DNA of 64,000 bases, taken from positions 124,001 to 188,000 of the forward strand of contig NZ_FOBH01000001.1 in the NCBI RefSeq assembly GCF_900109785.1, given 5' to 3'. Positions 38,283 to 46,198 of this stretch are shown piece by piece (position 1 is the first letter of the stretch; the number at the start of each line of letters is the position of its first letter). This DNA comes from Nitrosovibrio tenuis. GTDB lineage: Bacteria; Pseudomonadota; Gammaproteobacteria; Burkholderiales; Nitrosomonadaceae. The notes below the pieces were generated by a model. It was not told the DNA's origin. It saw nothing but the letters and a program-made list of their open reading frames with translations, and searched no databases. The position numbers and the translations under genes are program-made.

Positions 38283-39557
38283 CTACGCTTCGTGCACCAC
38301 ATTGCCGTTGACCAAGGTGTATTTTACTCTGCCCTGCAGTTCCATACCTAAAAAAGGCGTATTCTTGCCCTGGCTTTTGAGCACCGTCGTCTCCACCCTC
38401 CAGTATTGATCGGGGTCAAAAACGCAAAGATCGGCGGTAGCACCGGAGGATAGATGGCCGGCATTTACACCAAGTATCCGCGCAGGCTCCACGGTGATTT
38501 TGGCTAGCGCGGCGGCCAGCGGAACCTTCATTTCCTCTTGCCACTTCAAAGTAAGAGGCAGCAGTAGTTCAAGGCCGGTGGCGCCAGCTGCAGCTTCACC
38601 GAAGGGCAGCAGCTTGGCATCTTCGTCCACTGGCGCATGGTCGGAACATATTGCATCTATCGTGCCGTCCAGCAGGCCGCGGCGTAAGGCATCCCGATCA
38701 CTCAATCCCCGCAGTGGCGGAATGAGATGACAATTGGTATCAAAAAAACCGATATCCATTTCCGAGAGATGCATATGATTTGCCGCGACATCACAGGTAA
38801 CGGGCAGGCCTTGCCGCTTTGCCGCCTGAACCATTGCTATACCCTCCGCGCTGGAGATACGGCACACATGCACTTTCGCTCCGGTTTCCCTCGCCATTAA
38901 AATAATATTCGACAGGGCGAGTGTTTCCGCACATACGGGAATTGCAGGCAGGCCCAATCGTGTCGCCACTTCTCCGTCATGCGCCACACCGCCGTCGGCG
39001 AGGTTGGCGTCCTGCGGGCGCAGCCATATCACGAAGCCGAAGGTGGCAGCATATTGCATCGCCTGCATCAGCACGCGGGTGTTGGGAAGCGGCACGTCGG
39101 CCTGGCCAAACGCCACGCAGCCCGCATCGCGCAGCTCAGCCATTTCTGTCAGCCATTCACCTTTCAAACCTCGAGTGAGCGCACCGATAGGATAGACATG
39201 AGCCTGATTCAGGCTTTTTGCGCGATACTTTAGCATCTCCACCAGGCCCGGCTCGTCCAATACCGGATCCGTATCGGGTGAGCAGGCCAGACTGGTAACG
39301 CCTCCCGATACAGCCGCTGCCATTTCAGATTCGAGCGTGGCTTTATATTCCAGGCCCGGCTCGCGCAAGCGTGCCGAGAGATCGACCAGACCGGGGCACA
39401 CCACCAGATCTTCGGCATTTATTCTACGGTGGGCGTGAAATCCCGGTGGCATAGTCCCCAAAGCGGCAATTCTTCCGGCACTGATGAATATGTCCGTCAC
39501 AGCGTCAACTCCACTGTTCGGATCTATGACACGGCCACGTTCGATCGCGATGTCCAA
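38283..39557 (-). CDS. pyrC: Dihydroorotase-like protein PyrC' (probably non-catalytic ATCase partner)
   Basis: A 424-residue amidohydrolase of the long type I dihydroorotase group. The metal-binding His-X-His normally found in PGLIDxHxHLREPG is replaced by S61-A-R63 (PGLVDLSARLREPG), so it should lack dihydroorotase activity; SDHAP near residue 305 is retained. Inactive homologues of this kind (PyrX) form a stable dodecamer with PyrB in Pseudomonas. It directly follows pyrB, separated by one base, which supports that role. A true dihydroorotase must then lie elsewhere. Confidence 0.9.
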   Translation of the reverse strand: MDIAIERGRVIDPNSGVDAVTDIFISAGRIAALGTMPPGFHAHRRINAEDLVVCPGLVDLSARLREPGLEYKATLESEMAAAVSGGVTSLACSPDTDPVLDEPGLVEMLKYRAKSLNQAHVYPIGALTRGLKGEWLTEMAELRDAGCVAFGQADVPLPNTRVLMQAMQYAATFGFVIWLRPQDANLADGGVAHDGEVATRLGLPAIPVCAETLALSNIILMARETGAKVHVCRISSAEGIAMVQAAKRQGLPVTCDVAANHMHLSEMDIGFFDTNCHLIPPLRGLSDRDALRRGLLDGTIDAICSDHAPVDEDAKLLPFGEAAAGATGLELLLPLTLKWQEEMKVPLAAALAKITVEPARILGVNAGHLSSGATADLCVFDPDQYWRVETTVLKSQGKNTPFLGMELQGRVKYTLVNGNVVHEA

Positions 39558-39558
39558 T

Positions 39559-40509
39559 TCAATGTCCCGCCAAGATAGACATGACCGCCATCCGCACCGC
39601 GATACCGAATGTCACTTGTGGCAGGATTACCGACTGCTTGCCATCTGCCACGGCTGAATCGATTTCGACGCCCCGATTCATGGGGCCCGGATGTAAGACA
39701 ATGGCGTCCGGCTTTGCCAGCGCCAGTTTTTCTGGAGTGAGACCGTAATACTTGAAATATTCTTCTTTACTGGGGAGTCGGGCGCTTATCATGCGCTCAT
39801 TTTGCAGTCGCAGCATGAGGAGTACATCCACATCCTTTAGCCCTGCCGCCATGTCGTGAAAAACCCGGACACCCAGGCGTTCAACCTTTGACGGCAATAA
39901 AGTTTTAGGCGCAATCACTCGCACTTCCGGCACACCGAGCGTGGTTAACGCATGAATCTGCGAGCGCGCTACGCGGGAATGCAGGATATCGCCAACTATG
40001 GCCACGCGCAGGTTGCGGAAATCCTTTTTGTAATGGCGGATAGTGAACACGTCGAGCAGTCCCTGGGTGGGATGAGCATGCCGGCCATCCCCGGCATTAA
40101 TGACGTGAATCTCGGGCTGCACATGACGCGCGATCAGGTGCGCGGCCCCGCTTTGCGAGTGACGCACGACGAACATGTCGGCATGCATGGCGGAGAGGTT
40201 ATTCACCGTGTCCAGCAGAGTCTCACCTTTGGATTGTGAAGAAGCTGCAATGTTGAGATTGACCACATCCGCTGATAGCCGCTTCGCGGCGATCTCGAAG
40301 GTCGTGCGGGTGCGGGTGCTAGGCTCAAAAAATAAATTGAATACGGATTTACCCCGCAAAATGGGCACTTTTTTGACATCGCGCTCGGTAACGCCGACAA
40401 AAGACTCGGCTGTATCGAGTATGTTCAGCAAGATAGGAGCAGGGAGCCCCTCAGTAGTGAGAAGGTGTTGCAGTTTTCCGCTCTTGTTCAGCTGCGGGTT
40501 ATTGTTCAT
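39559..40509 (-). CDS. pyrB: Aspartate carbamoyltransferase catalytic subunit
   Basis: A 316-residue enzyme condensing carbamoyl phosphate with aspartate in pyrimidine synthesis. The carbamoyl-phosphate loop [12 protein letters not shown], the [12 protein letters not shown] motif and the C-terminal [11 protein letters not shown] are present. It overlaps the end of pyrR by 11 bases and precedes the PyrC-like gene, forming the pyrR-pyrB-pyrC' block found in many beta- and gammaproteobacteria. Confidence 0.96.
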   Translation of the reverse strand: MNNNPQLNKSGKLQHLLTTEGLPAPILLNILDTAESFVGVTERDVKKVPILRGKSVFNLFFEPSTRTRTTFEIAAKRLSADVVNLNIAASSQSKGETLLDTVNNLSAMHADMFVVRHSQSGAAHLIARHVQPEIHVINAGDGRHAHPTQGLLDVFTIRHYKKDFRNLRVAIVGDILHSRVARSQIHALTTLGVPEVRVIAPKTLLPSKVERLGVRVFHDMAAGLKDVDVLLMLRLQNERMISARLPSKEEYFKYYGLTPEKLALAKPDAIVLHPGPMNRGVEIDSAVADGKQSVILPQVTFGIAVRMAVMSILAGH

Positions 40510-41026
40510 GTCCCATAGGATTTTTGTCGTAAAGGCGCAAGCTCAACTTGCCGGTAGAGCTTTTTTCCAGTGCCAGCATTTTATCGGATGGCAGAGCCAG
40601 TGTTGCCCCAACATATTGAGGCGCGATCGGAAGCTCCCTGCCGCCGCGATCGATCAATGCGGCAAGCCGGATACTTGACGGCCGCCCATAGTCGAACAAT
40701 TCATTGAGGGCGGCACGAATAGTGCGCCCGGTATAGAGCACGTCATCCACTAAAATGATGTGGCTGCCTTCCACCTCAAATGAAATATCCGAGGGCCTTA
40801 CCTGGGCGTGCAGGCCGATCTTGTCGAAATCGTCCCGATAGAATGAGATATCCAGCGTGCCCAGGGGGAGCGGAAGCTTTAAATCGTGGTGCAGGCGCTC
40901 GGCCAGCCAGGCCCCTCCGGTGTGAATACCCACTATTGCTGTATCCGTGGCAACGCCCGACCGCATTCTTTCGGTTAAATTCGCGAGCAATTGTTCTGCA
41001 TCAGGCAGTAGCATCATTTCCGTCAA
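40499..41026 (-). CDS. pyrR: Bifunctional pyr regulator / uracil phosphoribosyltransferase PyrR
   Basis: A 175-residue phosphoribosyltransferase-fold protein. The PRPP-binding motif is [18 protein letters not shown], preceded by [13 protein letters not shown], and followed by [11 protein letters not shown] and VGATLALP. In Gram-positive bacteria PyrR is an RNA-binding attenuator; in proteobacteria its regulatory role is less clear and no attenuator was recognised here. It overlaps ruvX by 26 bases and pyrB by 11. Confidence 0.93.
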   Translation of the reverse strand: MTEMMLLPDAEQLLANLTERMRSGVATDTAIVGIHTGGAWLAERLHHDLKLPLPLGTLDISFYRDDFDKIGLHAQVRPSDISFEVEGSHIILVDDVLYTGRTIRAALNELFDYGRPSSIRLAALIDRGGRELPIAPQYVGATLALPSDKMLALEKSSTGKLSLRLYDKNPMGHEQ

Positions 41027-41528
41027 AGTAAGACTGTAAAATCAGTTGTGCCGCAACCTGATCCAGCATGGGTTTCTGCTTTCTCCCTTTTACACCTGCT
41101 TCCCGCAATGCCAGGCTGGCATCGATGGAGGTATGGCGTTCATCCACCAGCACGGTGTGGATGCCAAATCGTCCTTCCAGGCGCCTTGCGAAACGCCTGC
41201 TCTGCCGGGTCAGCTCGTGCTCAATGCCATCAGCATGCAGAGGCAGACCTACCACCAGCAGGACCGGTTGCCATTCACGGATCAACTGGAAGATGGTTTC
41301 GAACTGCTCTACCGTATTCATACTGCTAATCGTTGCTAGGGGGTGCGCCAAACCCAGACCCAGGTTGCCCACGGCCACACCGATGCGCTTCTGGCCAAAA
41401 TCAAACGCCAATACCGCCCCATCGGTCTTGCCCGCTGCATTATTAGCAGGGAGTGAGCCAGCCGCTAATAATTGGGGGCCCCGGTTTTGCATGGTCGAAA
41501 ATGAACGTCCTAGTTCCAAATGAGCCAT
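41001..41528 (-). CDS. ruvX: Putative pre-16S rRNA nuclease / Holliday junction resolvase YqgF
   Basis: An RNase H-like fold protein. VLAFDFGQKRIGVAVG carries the first acidic residue, VDERHTS the second region and the C-terminal LDQVAAQLILQSY the last aspartate. The reading frame from 41528 gives 175 residues with about 36 before the conserved core, so the true start may be the internal ATG at 41492. The family is known for 16S rRNA 5' maturation and is also annotated as a resolvase. The 3' end overlaps pyrR. Confidence 0.9.
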   Translation of the reverse strand: MAHLELGRSFSTMQNRGPQLLAAGSLPANNAAGKTDGAVLAFDFGQKRIGVAVGNLGLGLAHPLATISSMNTVEQFETIFQLIREWQPVLLVVGLPLHADGIEHELTRQSRRFARRLEGRFGIHTVLVDERHTSIDASLALREAGVKGRKQKPMLDQVAAQLILQSYFDGNDATA

Positions 41529-41560
41529 AAAGACTAAATCATGGGATTACCCGGCAGTTC

Positions 41561-42121
41561 CTACGCATGTCCCACTTCATCCGACAGGCAGGAAAAATCA
41601 ATCCCGAGCAAATGCATTGCCGCGGTCAGCCTTTCCTCAGACGGCAGCTCGAAGATGATTTTGGATGATGCCGGGACTGTGAGCCAGGCATTTTGGAATA
41701 GCTCATGCTCTATCTGACCAGGCGCCCATCCCGAGTAACCCAGCGCAACCAATAACTGTTTGGGACTTTCTCCATTTGCTATGGCCTGCAAAATATCAAG
41801 TGATGTCGTCAGGCCCATGCCCTGATTCACTGCCATGGTCGACTGCCATTCTCCCACAGGGTGATGCAGCACGAAGCCGCGATCCAGTTGTATCGGTCCC
41901 CCAAACATAACAGGGCAACTCCCCAGAGTCTGATCATCAAAAGAAATACCGAGTTGATCAAATAATTCCTTGAGGGTGAGATCTATAGGCCGGTTTACTA
42001 CCAGACCTAATGCACCTTGCTCACTATGCTCGCAGATATAGGTCAGGGTCTTCGAAAAGAAAGGATCCGCCATGGCTGGCATGGCAATAAGGAAATGATC
42101 GGTCAAATCTATGCTTTGCAT
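41561..42121 (-). CDS. UPF0301 family protein YqgE/AlgH
   Basis: A 186-residue protein matching the YqgE/AlgH family from end to end: [21 protein letters not shown] at the start, [44 protein letters not shown] and a WL..P segment. The biochemical role is not established. It is the first gene of the yqgE-ruvX-pyrR-pyrB-pyrC' run. Confidence 0.93.
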   Translation of the reverse strand: MQSIDLTDHFLIAMPAMADPFFSKTLTYICEHSEQGALGLVVNRPIDLTLKELFDQLGISFDDQTLGSCPVMFGGPIQLDRGFVLHHPVGEWQSTMAVNQGMGLTTSLDILQAIANGESPKQLLVALGYSGWAPGQIEHELFQNAWLTVPASSKIIFELPSEERLTAAMHLLGIDFSCLSDEVGHA

Positions 42122-42453
42122 GGAGGGGCTGGATGCACGATGCGATGAATAAGTTGCCTGGAACCCAACTTGAAGAATTAATCTTTTATTAGGTAGCCGA
42201 TGCCTTCCTGCTTATTTTTTGATCACCGTGTGCAACAAGAAGCTTTTCTTCATCCGCACAACCAATGCGAGGGATTTTGCGGTGCACCTGATCTTGCTTG
42301 TCCCCCGTCCGGCCGTTGCCGGGTTCTATCAATGCTTCTTATCAATGCAGTCATGTGCTTCAGTGAGCGGCTGCAATCAGCCCTGCAGGGCTTTGCTATC
42401 ATTGTAGAACGAATCGGTTTCCGGTAGTGTGTTTTCGACATGGAACAGTGTGA
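42122..42453. other. Divergent intergenic region, no gene seen
   Basis: About 330 bases between the divergent yqgE and the membrane-protein gene at 42454. Promoters for both must lie here, but no clear hexamer pair, terminator or RNA gene was recognised. Confidence 0.45.
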
Positions 42454-42966
42454 ATGGTTGAGCGCTCTATGTTCTCTCGTCCAGTAAATACGGCGTCCGT
42501 GAACTGGGGCGCGGCGATCGGTGCCGGGATAGTTGCAGGGGTGGTCGCCACCGGAGCGCAGGTCGCCCTGTGGTGGGCATTTCTGGATGATGCCTTGCCG
42601 TGGATTCTATATAGAGACGCCCGCCTGACCGCGGCAATGCTTATGGGACCGGAAGTTTTACCTCCGCCGCCCACCTTTGATTGGAGGGTGATGGCAATCG
42701 CGACATTTATCCATGTCATGCTCTCCATCGCTTACAGCCTGATTCTCGCCTGCCTGATCTCCCGGCTGGGCATAAGGCTTTCACTGACGGCGGGTTTAAT
42801 CTACGGGCTGGGTATATATGGTGTGAATATGTACGGGATGACGTTCATTTTCCCCTGGTTCTCTGTCGTACGTGACTGGATCACAGTCATAACGCACATC
42901 GTATTTGGACTCTCATTGGCTGGAACGTACAAAATGTTATCCCGCCCAGCTCCCCAAGGCTTTTAA
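42454..42966 (+). CDS. Four-segment membrane protein of unknown function
   Basis: A 170-residue protein with hydrophobic segments at about 17-47, 78-102, 107-128 and 140-158 and few charged residues. No family was recognised. A second ATG at 42469 would shorten the N-terminus by five residues. It stands alone, divergent from yqgE. Confidence 0.68.
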   Translation: MVERSMFSRPVNTASVNWGAAIGAGIVAGVVATGAQVALWWAFLDDALPWILYRDARLTAAMLMGPEVLPPPPTFDWRVMAIATFIHVMLSIAYSLILACLISRLGIRLSLTAGLIYGLGIYGVNMYGMTFIFPWFSVVRDWITVITHIVFGLSLAGTYKMLSRPAPQGF

Positions 42967-43083
42967 CGCGGATGATTTTACTGGAGCTTCCTAAATAAAA
43001 GGGGATTTTAAGGGGAATTCAGGAAGAAGCAGCCAAAGGGACAGAGCTGCGCCGCGCTCCTTGCTGGCGATAAGGAGAGCAGT

Positions 43084-43320
43084 TTATTTCTTCTGATCTT
43101 CCTCCAAAAGCACTCTGGCTTTTAGGGCATGGGGCTCATCCTGTCCAGCGTGGGACTTTGCTTCCCTGGCAGGGATCCTTGTTTTGTCCGCATTTCGTTT
43201 CGATGCAGCCGCCCGGTGAGCAGTACGCTTATCAGTGGTCTCTTCTACGGCAGCGCTGGTGCTGGTGCTGGAGGTGGCGGCTAAGGCTATTGCAGCTAAG
43301 ACAGAGGTCAGCTTGTTCAT
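43084..43320 (-). CDS. Small exported protein, lysine- and alanine-rich
   Basis: A 78-residue frame with a strong GGAGGAGAA ribosome site just before the ATG, a signal peptide (about residues 1-23, cleavage after TSTSA) and a mature part rich in Ala, Lys, Arg and Glu without cysteines or a recognisable fold. The ribosome site and signal make it likely real. Function is unknown. Confidence 0.6.
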   Translation of the reverse strand: MNKLTSVLAAIALAATSSTSTSAAVEETTDKRTAHRAAASKRNADKTRIPAREAKSHAGQDEPHALKARVLLEEDQKK

Positions 43321-43559
43321 TTCTCCTCCGATTCGGGGCGATAGTGGTGCGCTGACTGATCACTCACTCTTGACCAGTCTGACTTACTCATACCACTCTA
43401 ACGCAGATCGCCTCCGATGGTTTACCCGAGGTCTCCTGGTTTTAACGATTTCTACCCTTTTGACAGAAATCAAGGGAAATTTGACGACGGCTGTGCCTGA
43501 AAATTAGTTTTAATCCGGTTTTCGTCCCCGTTTCCTGGCCGAACACAGGCTCATTCAGC

Positions 43560-44009
43560 TTACTCTGCATAACGCAAGAGGTTGGAGACCAGGGTATGAA
43601 ATTTGTCTTTGGGATTCGGTTCCTGACCGGAGTTACCATCCGCAACGATACATTTCTCGTCAGTCACCTCGGCACGGCAGAAATGGCAATAATTATCCCA
43701 GTCCTTGTTGTACGCTTTTATATCTTCCTGCGCCACATCGGGTTTAAAGTTTTCAATGATTTCCTGCATCACGGGTAATCTTGCGCAAAGGTATGTGTCT
43801 ATATTTCTTGGCCAATTGGTCGGTTTGGGATACAGCCCGGAAAGCGTGGAAAGAATAGCTGAGCGGTATTCATTCACAGCCTCAGCATGGCGCTTGCGAC
43901 GGATCAGCTCATATATTCCAACGATAACGATTCCCACAGCGAGCAAAACTAGAGGCCACATCGGCACCTTATTGAAATACTCGGCTATCTGGTCGGTATA
44001 CTCGTTCAT
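43560..44009 (-). CDS. Membrane-anchored protein of unknown function
   Basis: A 149-residue frame with one N-terminal membrane segment (about residues 17-36), a basic stop-transfer RRKRH, and a soluble domain containing YLCARLPVMQEII and DNYCHFCRAEV with a Cys-x-x-Cys pair. No family recognised. The frame lacks overlap with other genes and its topology is coherent, so it is probably expressed. Confidence 0.62.
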   Translation of the reverse strand: MNEYTDQIAEYFNKVPMWPLVLLAVGIVIVGIYELIRRKRHAEAVNEYRSAILSTLSGLYPKPTNWPRNIDTYLCARLPVMQEIIENFKPDVAQEDIKAYNKDWDNYCHFCRAEVTDEKCIVADGNSGQEPNPKDKFHTLVSNLLRYAE

Positions 44010-44170
44010 ATATTTTTTCCGTGGTTTAATATGCTAAGCCAGAGTGTCGCGCCCTGTATTCTGCAAGGAAGGCGGGCAAAAGTAATCCCAAAAGGATTAT
44101 AAACCCGGGAATTATAAGCTCTGGCGGGTAGTGGTCAATTGTCTAGGCGAACATCTGCCCGCCACAACAC

Positions 44171-44186
44171 CTTTGTGCGCACAAAG
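44171..44186. other. Perfect 16-bp palindrome after the pilin gene
   Basis: CTTTGTGCGCACAAAG is perfectly self-complementary and begins seven bases after the pilin stop codon on the minus strand. It has no T run, so it may be a 3' stabilising stem or a protein-binding site. Confidence 0.55.
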
Positions 44187-44193
44187 TCATGCT

Positions 44194-44679
44194 TTATTTG
44201 CATACAGTAGGACGATGTTGAGGTAATACGGTACCTGCGATCAAGCCGGGAACGCCCGTTGCAGCATCCATATTGTCGTTGCAGACCCACGTCACTCCAT
44301 CAGTCGTAGCCACCACTAACGTCCTGCCAGCGCCATCTTTTAAAAGTCCCGGGGTTGCACCGTTTTTAAACGTCGCAGTTAATTGAAATCCATTCGCTAG
44401 AGTTTTTGGAGCCAGACTGGCGACGTACTTTCCCGTCTGCGTACCCACAAGATTGTCAAACTCTGCCTTCGTGGGCCATCTCTTGTTTTCGGCGTAAAAT
44501 CCGGAGACGGGCCGCTTCACATTGTCCAAAAGGTTGACCGCTTCAGTCACTTGCTCCCTTGCGATGGAGTCCTCGTACAACTGATATGCGGGCGGGATGG
44601 CAATTGTCACCAAAATCCCGATAAACGCGAATATCATCATCGACTCGATCAGGGTTAAACCTTTTTGATACTGCTCCAT
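44194..44679 (-). CDS. Type IV pilin-like protein
   Basis: From the ATG at 44679 the product is 161 residues. It has a short leader ending in Gly7, then LTLIESMMIFAFIGILVTIA, the type III signal cleaved by prepilin peptidase. The first mature residue would be Leu instead of the usual Phe; Glu5 of the mature protein is kept. The C-terminal part has two cysteines (WVCNDN and PTVCK) that can form the D-region disulfide loop. A longer start at 44718 would misplace the leader. No other pilus gene is nearby, so it may be a minor or orphan pilin. Confidence 0.86.
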   Translation of the reverse strand: MEQYQKGLTLIESMMIFAFIGILVTIAIPPAYQLYEDSIAREQVTEAVNLLDNVKRPVSGFYAENKRWPTKAEFDNLVGTQTGKYVASLAPKTLANGFQLTATFKNGATPGLLKDGAGRTLVVATTDGVTWVCNDNMDAATGVPGLIAGTVLPQHRPTVCK

Positions 44680-44724
44680 CCCCACAAAACTCCTTTGGTA
44701 AACAAGGCAAACAACCAAACTCTA

Positions 44725-44915
44725 GGAACCTCTGAATAAGCCCCCCTCCGAATATGTCCCGCGCGTCGCGACATCCGGCGCTGCCCCGCCACTGCGTGGC
44801 ACTCTCCCTGGCATCGTAGACCAAGCTCGACCTGCGTCTAACTGCGCCATGCCGTCTTGCGATCATCCGCAATTTTACCAGCAACGCGCCCGGCGAGGAC
44901 TTGTTCAGAGGCTCC
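44725..44915. mobile_element. MITE-like element with 16-bp terminal inverted repeats
   Basis: GGAACCTCTGAATAAG (44725-44740) and CTTGTTCAGAGGCTCC (44900-44915) are inverted repeats differing at two positions. The 191-bp element has no coding frame worth calling. Its right end stops one base before the usp stop codon on the minus strand. Terminal sequences resemble the ends of IS5-like transposons, and the same ends flank a shorter element at 5714-5773. No target duplication could be made out. Confidence 0.65.
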
Positions 44916-44916
44916 T

Positions 44917-45342
44917 TTACTTAACAAGCAGGACCGGCAGTGTCGAAAACTGCATCACCTTACTGGCCACTGAACCCAGAAATAAACCCTTGACCAGGCC
45001 CAGTCCGCGCGGACCAATGATAATCTGGTCGCAGCTGGTTTCTTGTGCATAACGCAAAATCATTTCTGCCGGATCTCCCACCGTAATATGAATATGGCAT
45101 GTAATGTTCGCTTGGCCAAGTAGCTTCCGTGCGGCGTGCAGATCCCTCATGCCTTCCTCACGGTGATAGTGATCGATACTTTTCTTATCAATGAAAAGCG
45201 GCACATTCCCACGCTGCGGAAATTGCACGTTCAACAAGTGAATTTCCGGCGTCTCCTTATACCAGTCCAATAGCTGGATAAACCTGCCAACCGCTTTATT
45301 GGAGGCGTGAGAGCCATCCACAGCCAACAAGAATTTAAGCAT
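44917..45342 (-). CDS. Universal stress protein (UspA family)
   Basis: A 141-residue single-domain Usp. The N-terminal FLLAVDGSHASNKAV and the C-terminal ATP-binding motif GPRGLGLVKGLFLGSVASKVM (G-2x-G-9x-G-S pattern) indicate the nucleotide-binding subgroup. Its stop codon is next to the MITE-like element, but the protein reaches its normal end (LPVLLVK). It lies 27 bases downstream of the TerC gene on the same strand. Confidence 0.9.
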   Translation of the reverse strand: MLKFLLAVDGSHASNKAVGRFIQLLDWYKETPEIHLLNVQFPQRGNVPLFIDKKSIDHYHREEGMRDLHAARKLLGQANITCHIHITVGDPAEMILRYAQETSCDQIIIGPRGLGLVKGLFLGSVASKVMQFSTLPVLLVK

Positions 45343-45369
45343 CGTGTCCTTTCTCGCGTTATTGGCGAG

Positions 45370-46095
45370 CTATAGTGGCTTGTTCGTATCGTCCGCCAGA
45401 TCAATAACTGGCGCTGTTTTCGCCTGTGCCCGCGCAGCCTGCCATCTGCCCATTATCACGACCAGCAACGCACCACAGAATGGCGCAAGCCAATGCAAAA
45501 AAGGCGCATTGGCGTTTACCCATTCCCTGCTCTGAACATCGGTGGCGCACATACCGCCCGCTATCCAGCCGAGCAGACCTGCGCCGATGACAACGATAAT
45601 GGGAAAACGATCCATGAGCTTCATTACCAATTTACTGCCCCAGACAATAATCGGCACGCTCACCAATAAACCGAACACAACCAAGCCTATGCTGTCCCTG
45701 GCCGCCCCGGCAATTGCAACGACATTATCCAGGCTCATCATGGCATCGGCAATGACAATGGTCTTTATCGTTCCGAACAGCGTTGTGCTGGCATTGATCG
45801 GGTGTTCGTTATTTTCCGGTTCAGGTTGCAGCAACTTGATACCGATCCACAACAGCAGCAGGCCAGCGATAATTTTCAGGAATGGGATGGTCAATAGGGT
45901 GAGGGCAAAAAAGATCAGTACCACTCTCAGGCCAATGGCCCCGAATACACCCCAAAAAATGCCGAGATTTCGCTGTCTCTCCGGCAGTCGCCGGCACGCG
46001 AGCGCAATAACAACGGCATTATCGCCGCCCAGCACGATATCGATGGCGATGATTTGGAGCACCGCGATCCAGAATTCCGGGCTGGCAATATCCAT
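45370..46095 (-). CDS. TerC family membrane protein (YjbE type)
   Basis: A 241-residue polytopic protein with the TerC hallmarks: IDIVLGGDNAVVIALA near residue 20 and DAMMSLDNVVAIAGAA near residue 120, each with acidic residues in membrane segments thought to handle metal ions. Family members include manganese exporters and tellurite resistance proteins. It is followed by the universal stress gene on the same strand. Upstream there is a long hairpin but no recognisable yybP-ykoY riboswitch. Confidence 0.87.
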   Translation of the reverse strand: MDIASPEFWIAVLQIIAIDIVLGGDNAVVIALACRRLPERQRNLGIFWGVFGAIGLRVVLIFFALTLLTIPFLKIIAGLLLLWIGIKLLQPEPENNEHPINASTTLFGTIKTIVIADAMMSLDNVVAIAGAARDSIGLVVFGLLVSVPIIVWGSKLVMKLMDRFPIIVVIGAGLLGWIAGGMCATDVQSREWVNANAPFLHWLAPFCGALLVVIMGRWQAARAQAKTAPVIDLADDTNKPL

Positions 46096-46131
46096 ATGCT
46101 ATTTTCTGAAAATGGCGGGTAATTCCGTGGA

Positions 46132-46161
46132 GTTCAATTCCGGGAAAGACCGGAATTGAAC
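46132..46161. other. Perfect 12-bp inverted repeat between patatin and TerC genes
   Basis: GTTCAATTCCGG (46132-46143) and CCGGAATTGAAC (46150-46161) form a perfect 12-bp stem with the 6-base loop GAAAGA. It lies between the end of the patatin gene and the start of the TerC gene, both on the minus strand. No T run follows on that strand, so it may be a weak terminator, an mRNA-stabilising stem or an operator. Confidence 0.6.
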
Positions 46162-46198
46162 CGGAACGTGGGCGCTAGCGAAATTATAACAGTGCCGC

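Noticed and set aside
44543-44884. Minus-strand frame across the MITE-like element and the pilin gene start
   Set aside because: It spans a non-coding element and overlaps the pilin gene in another frame; no coding pattern.
46096-46198. yybP-ykoY manganese riboswitch before the TerC gene
   Set aside because: The leader is only about 100 bases and shows a simple hairpin without the conserved riboswitch loops.
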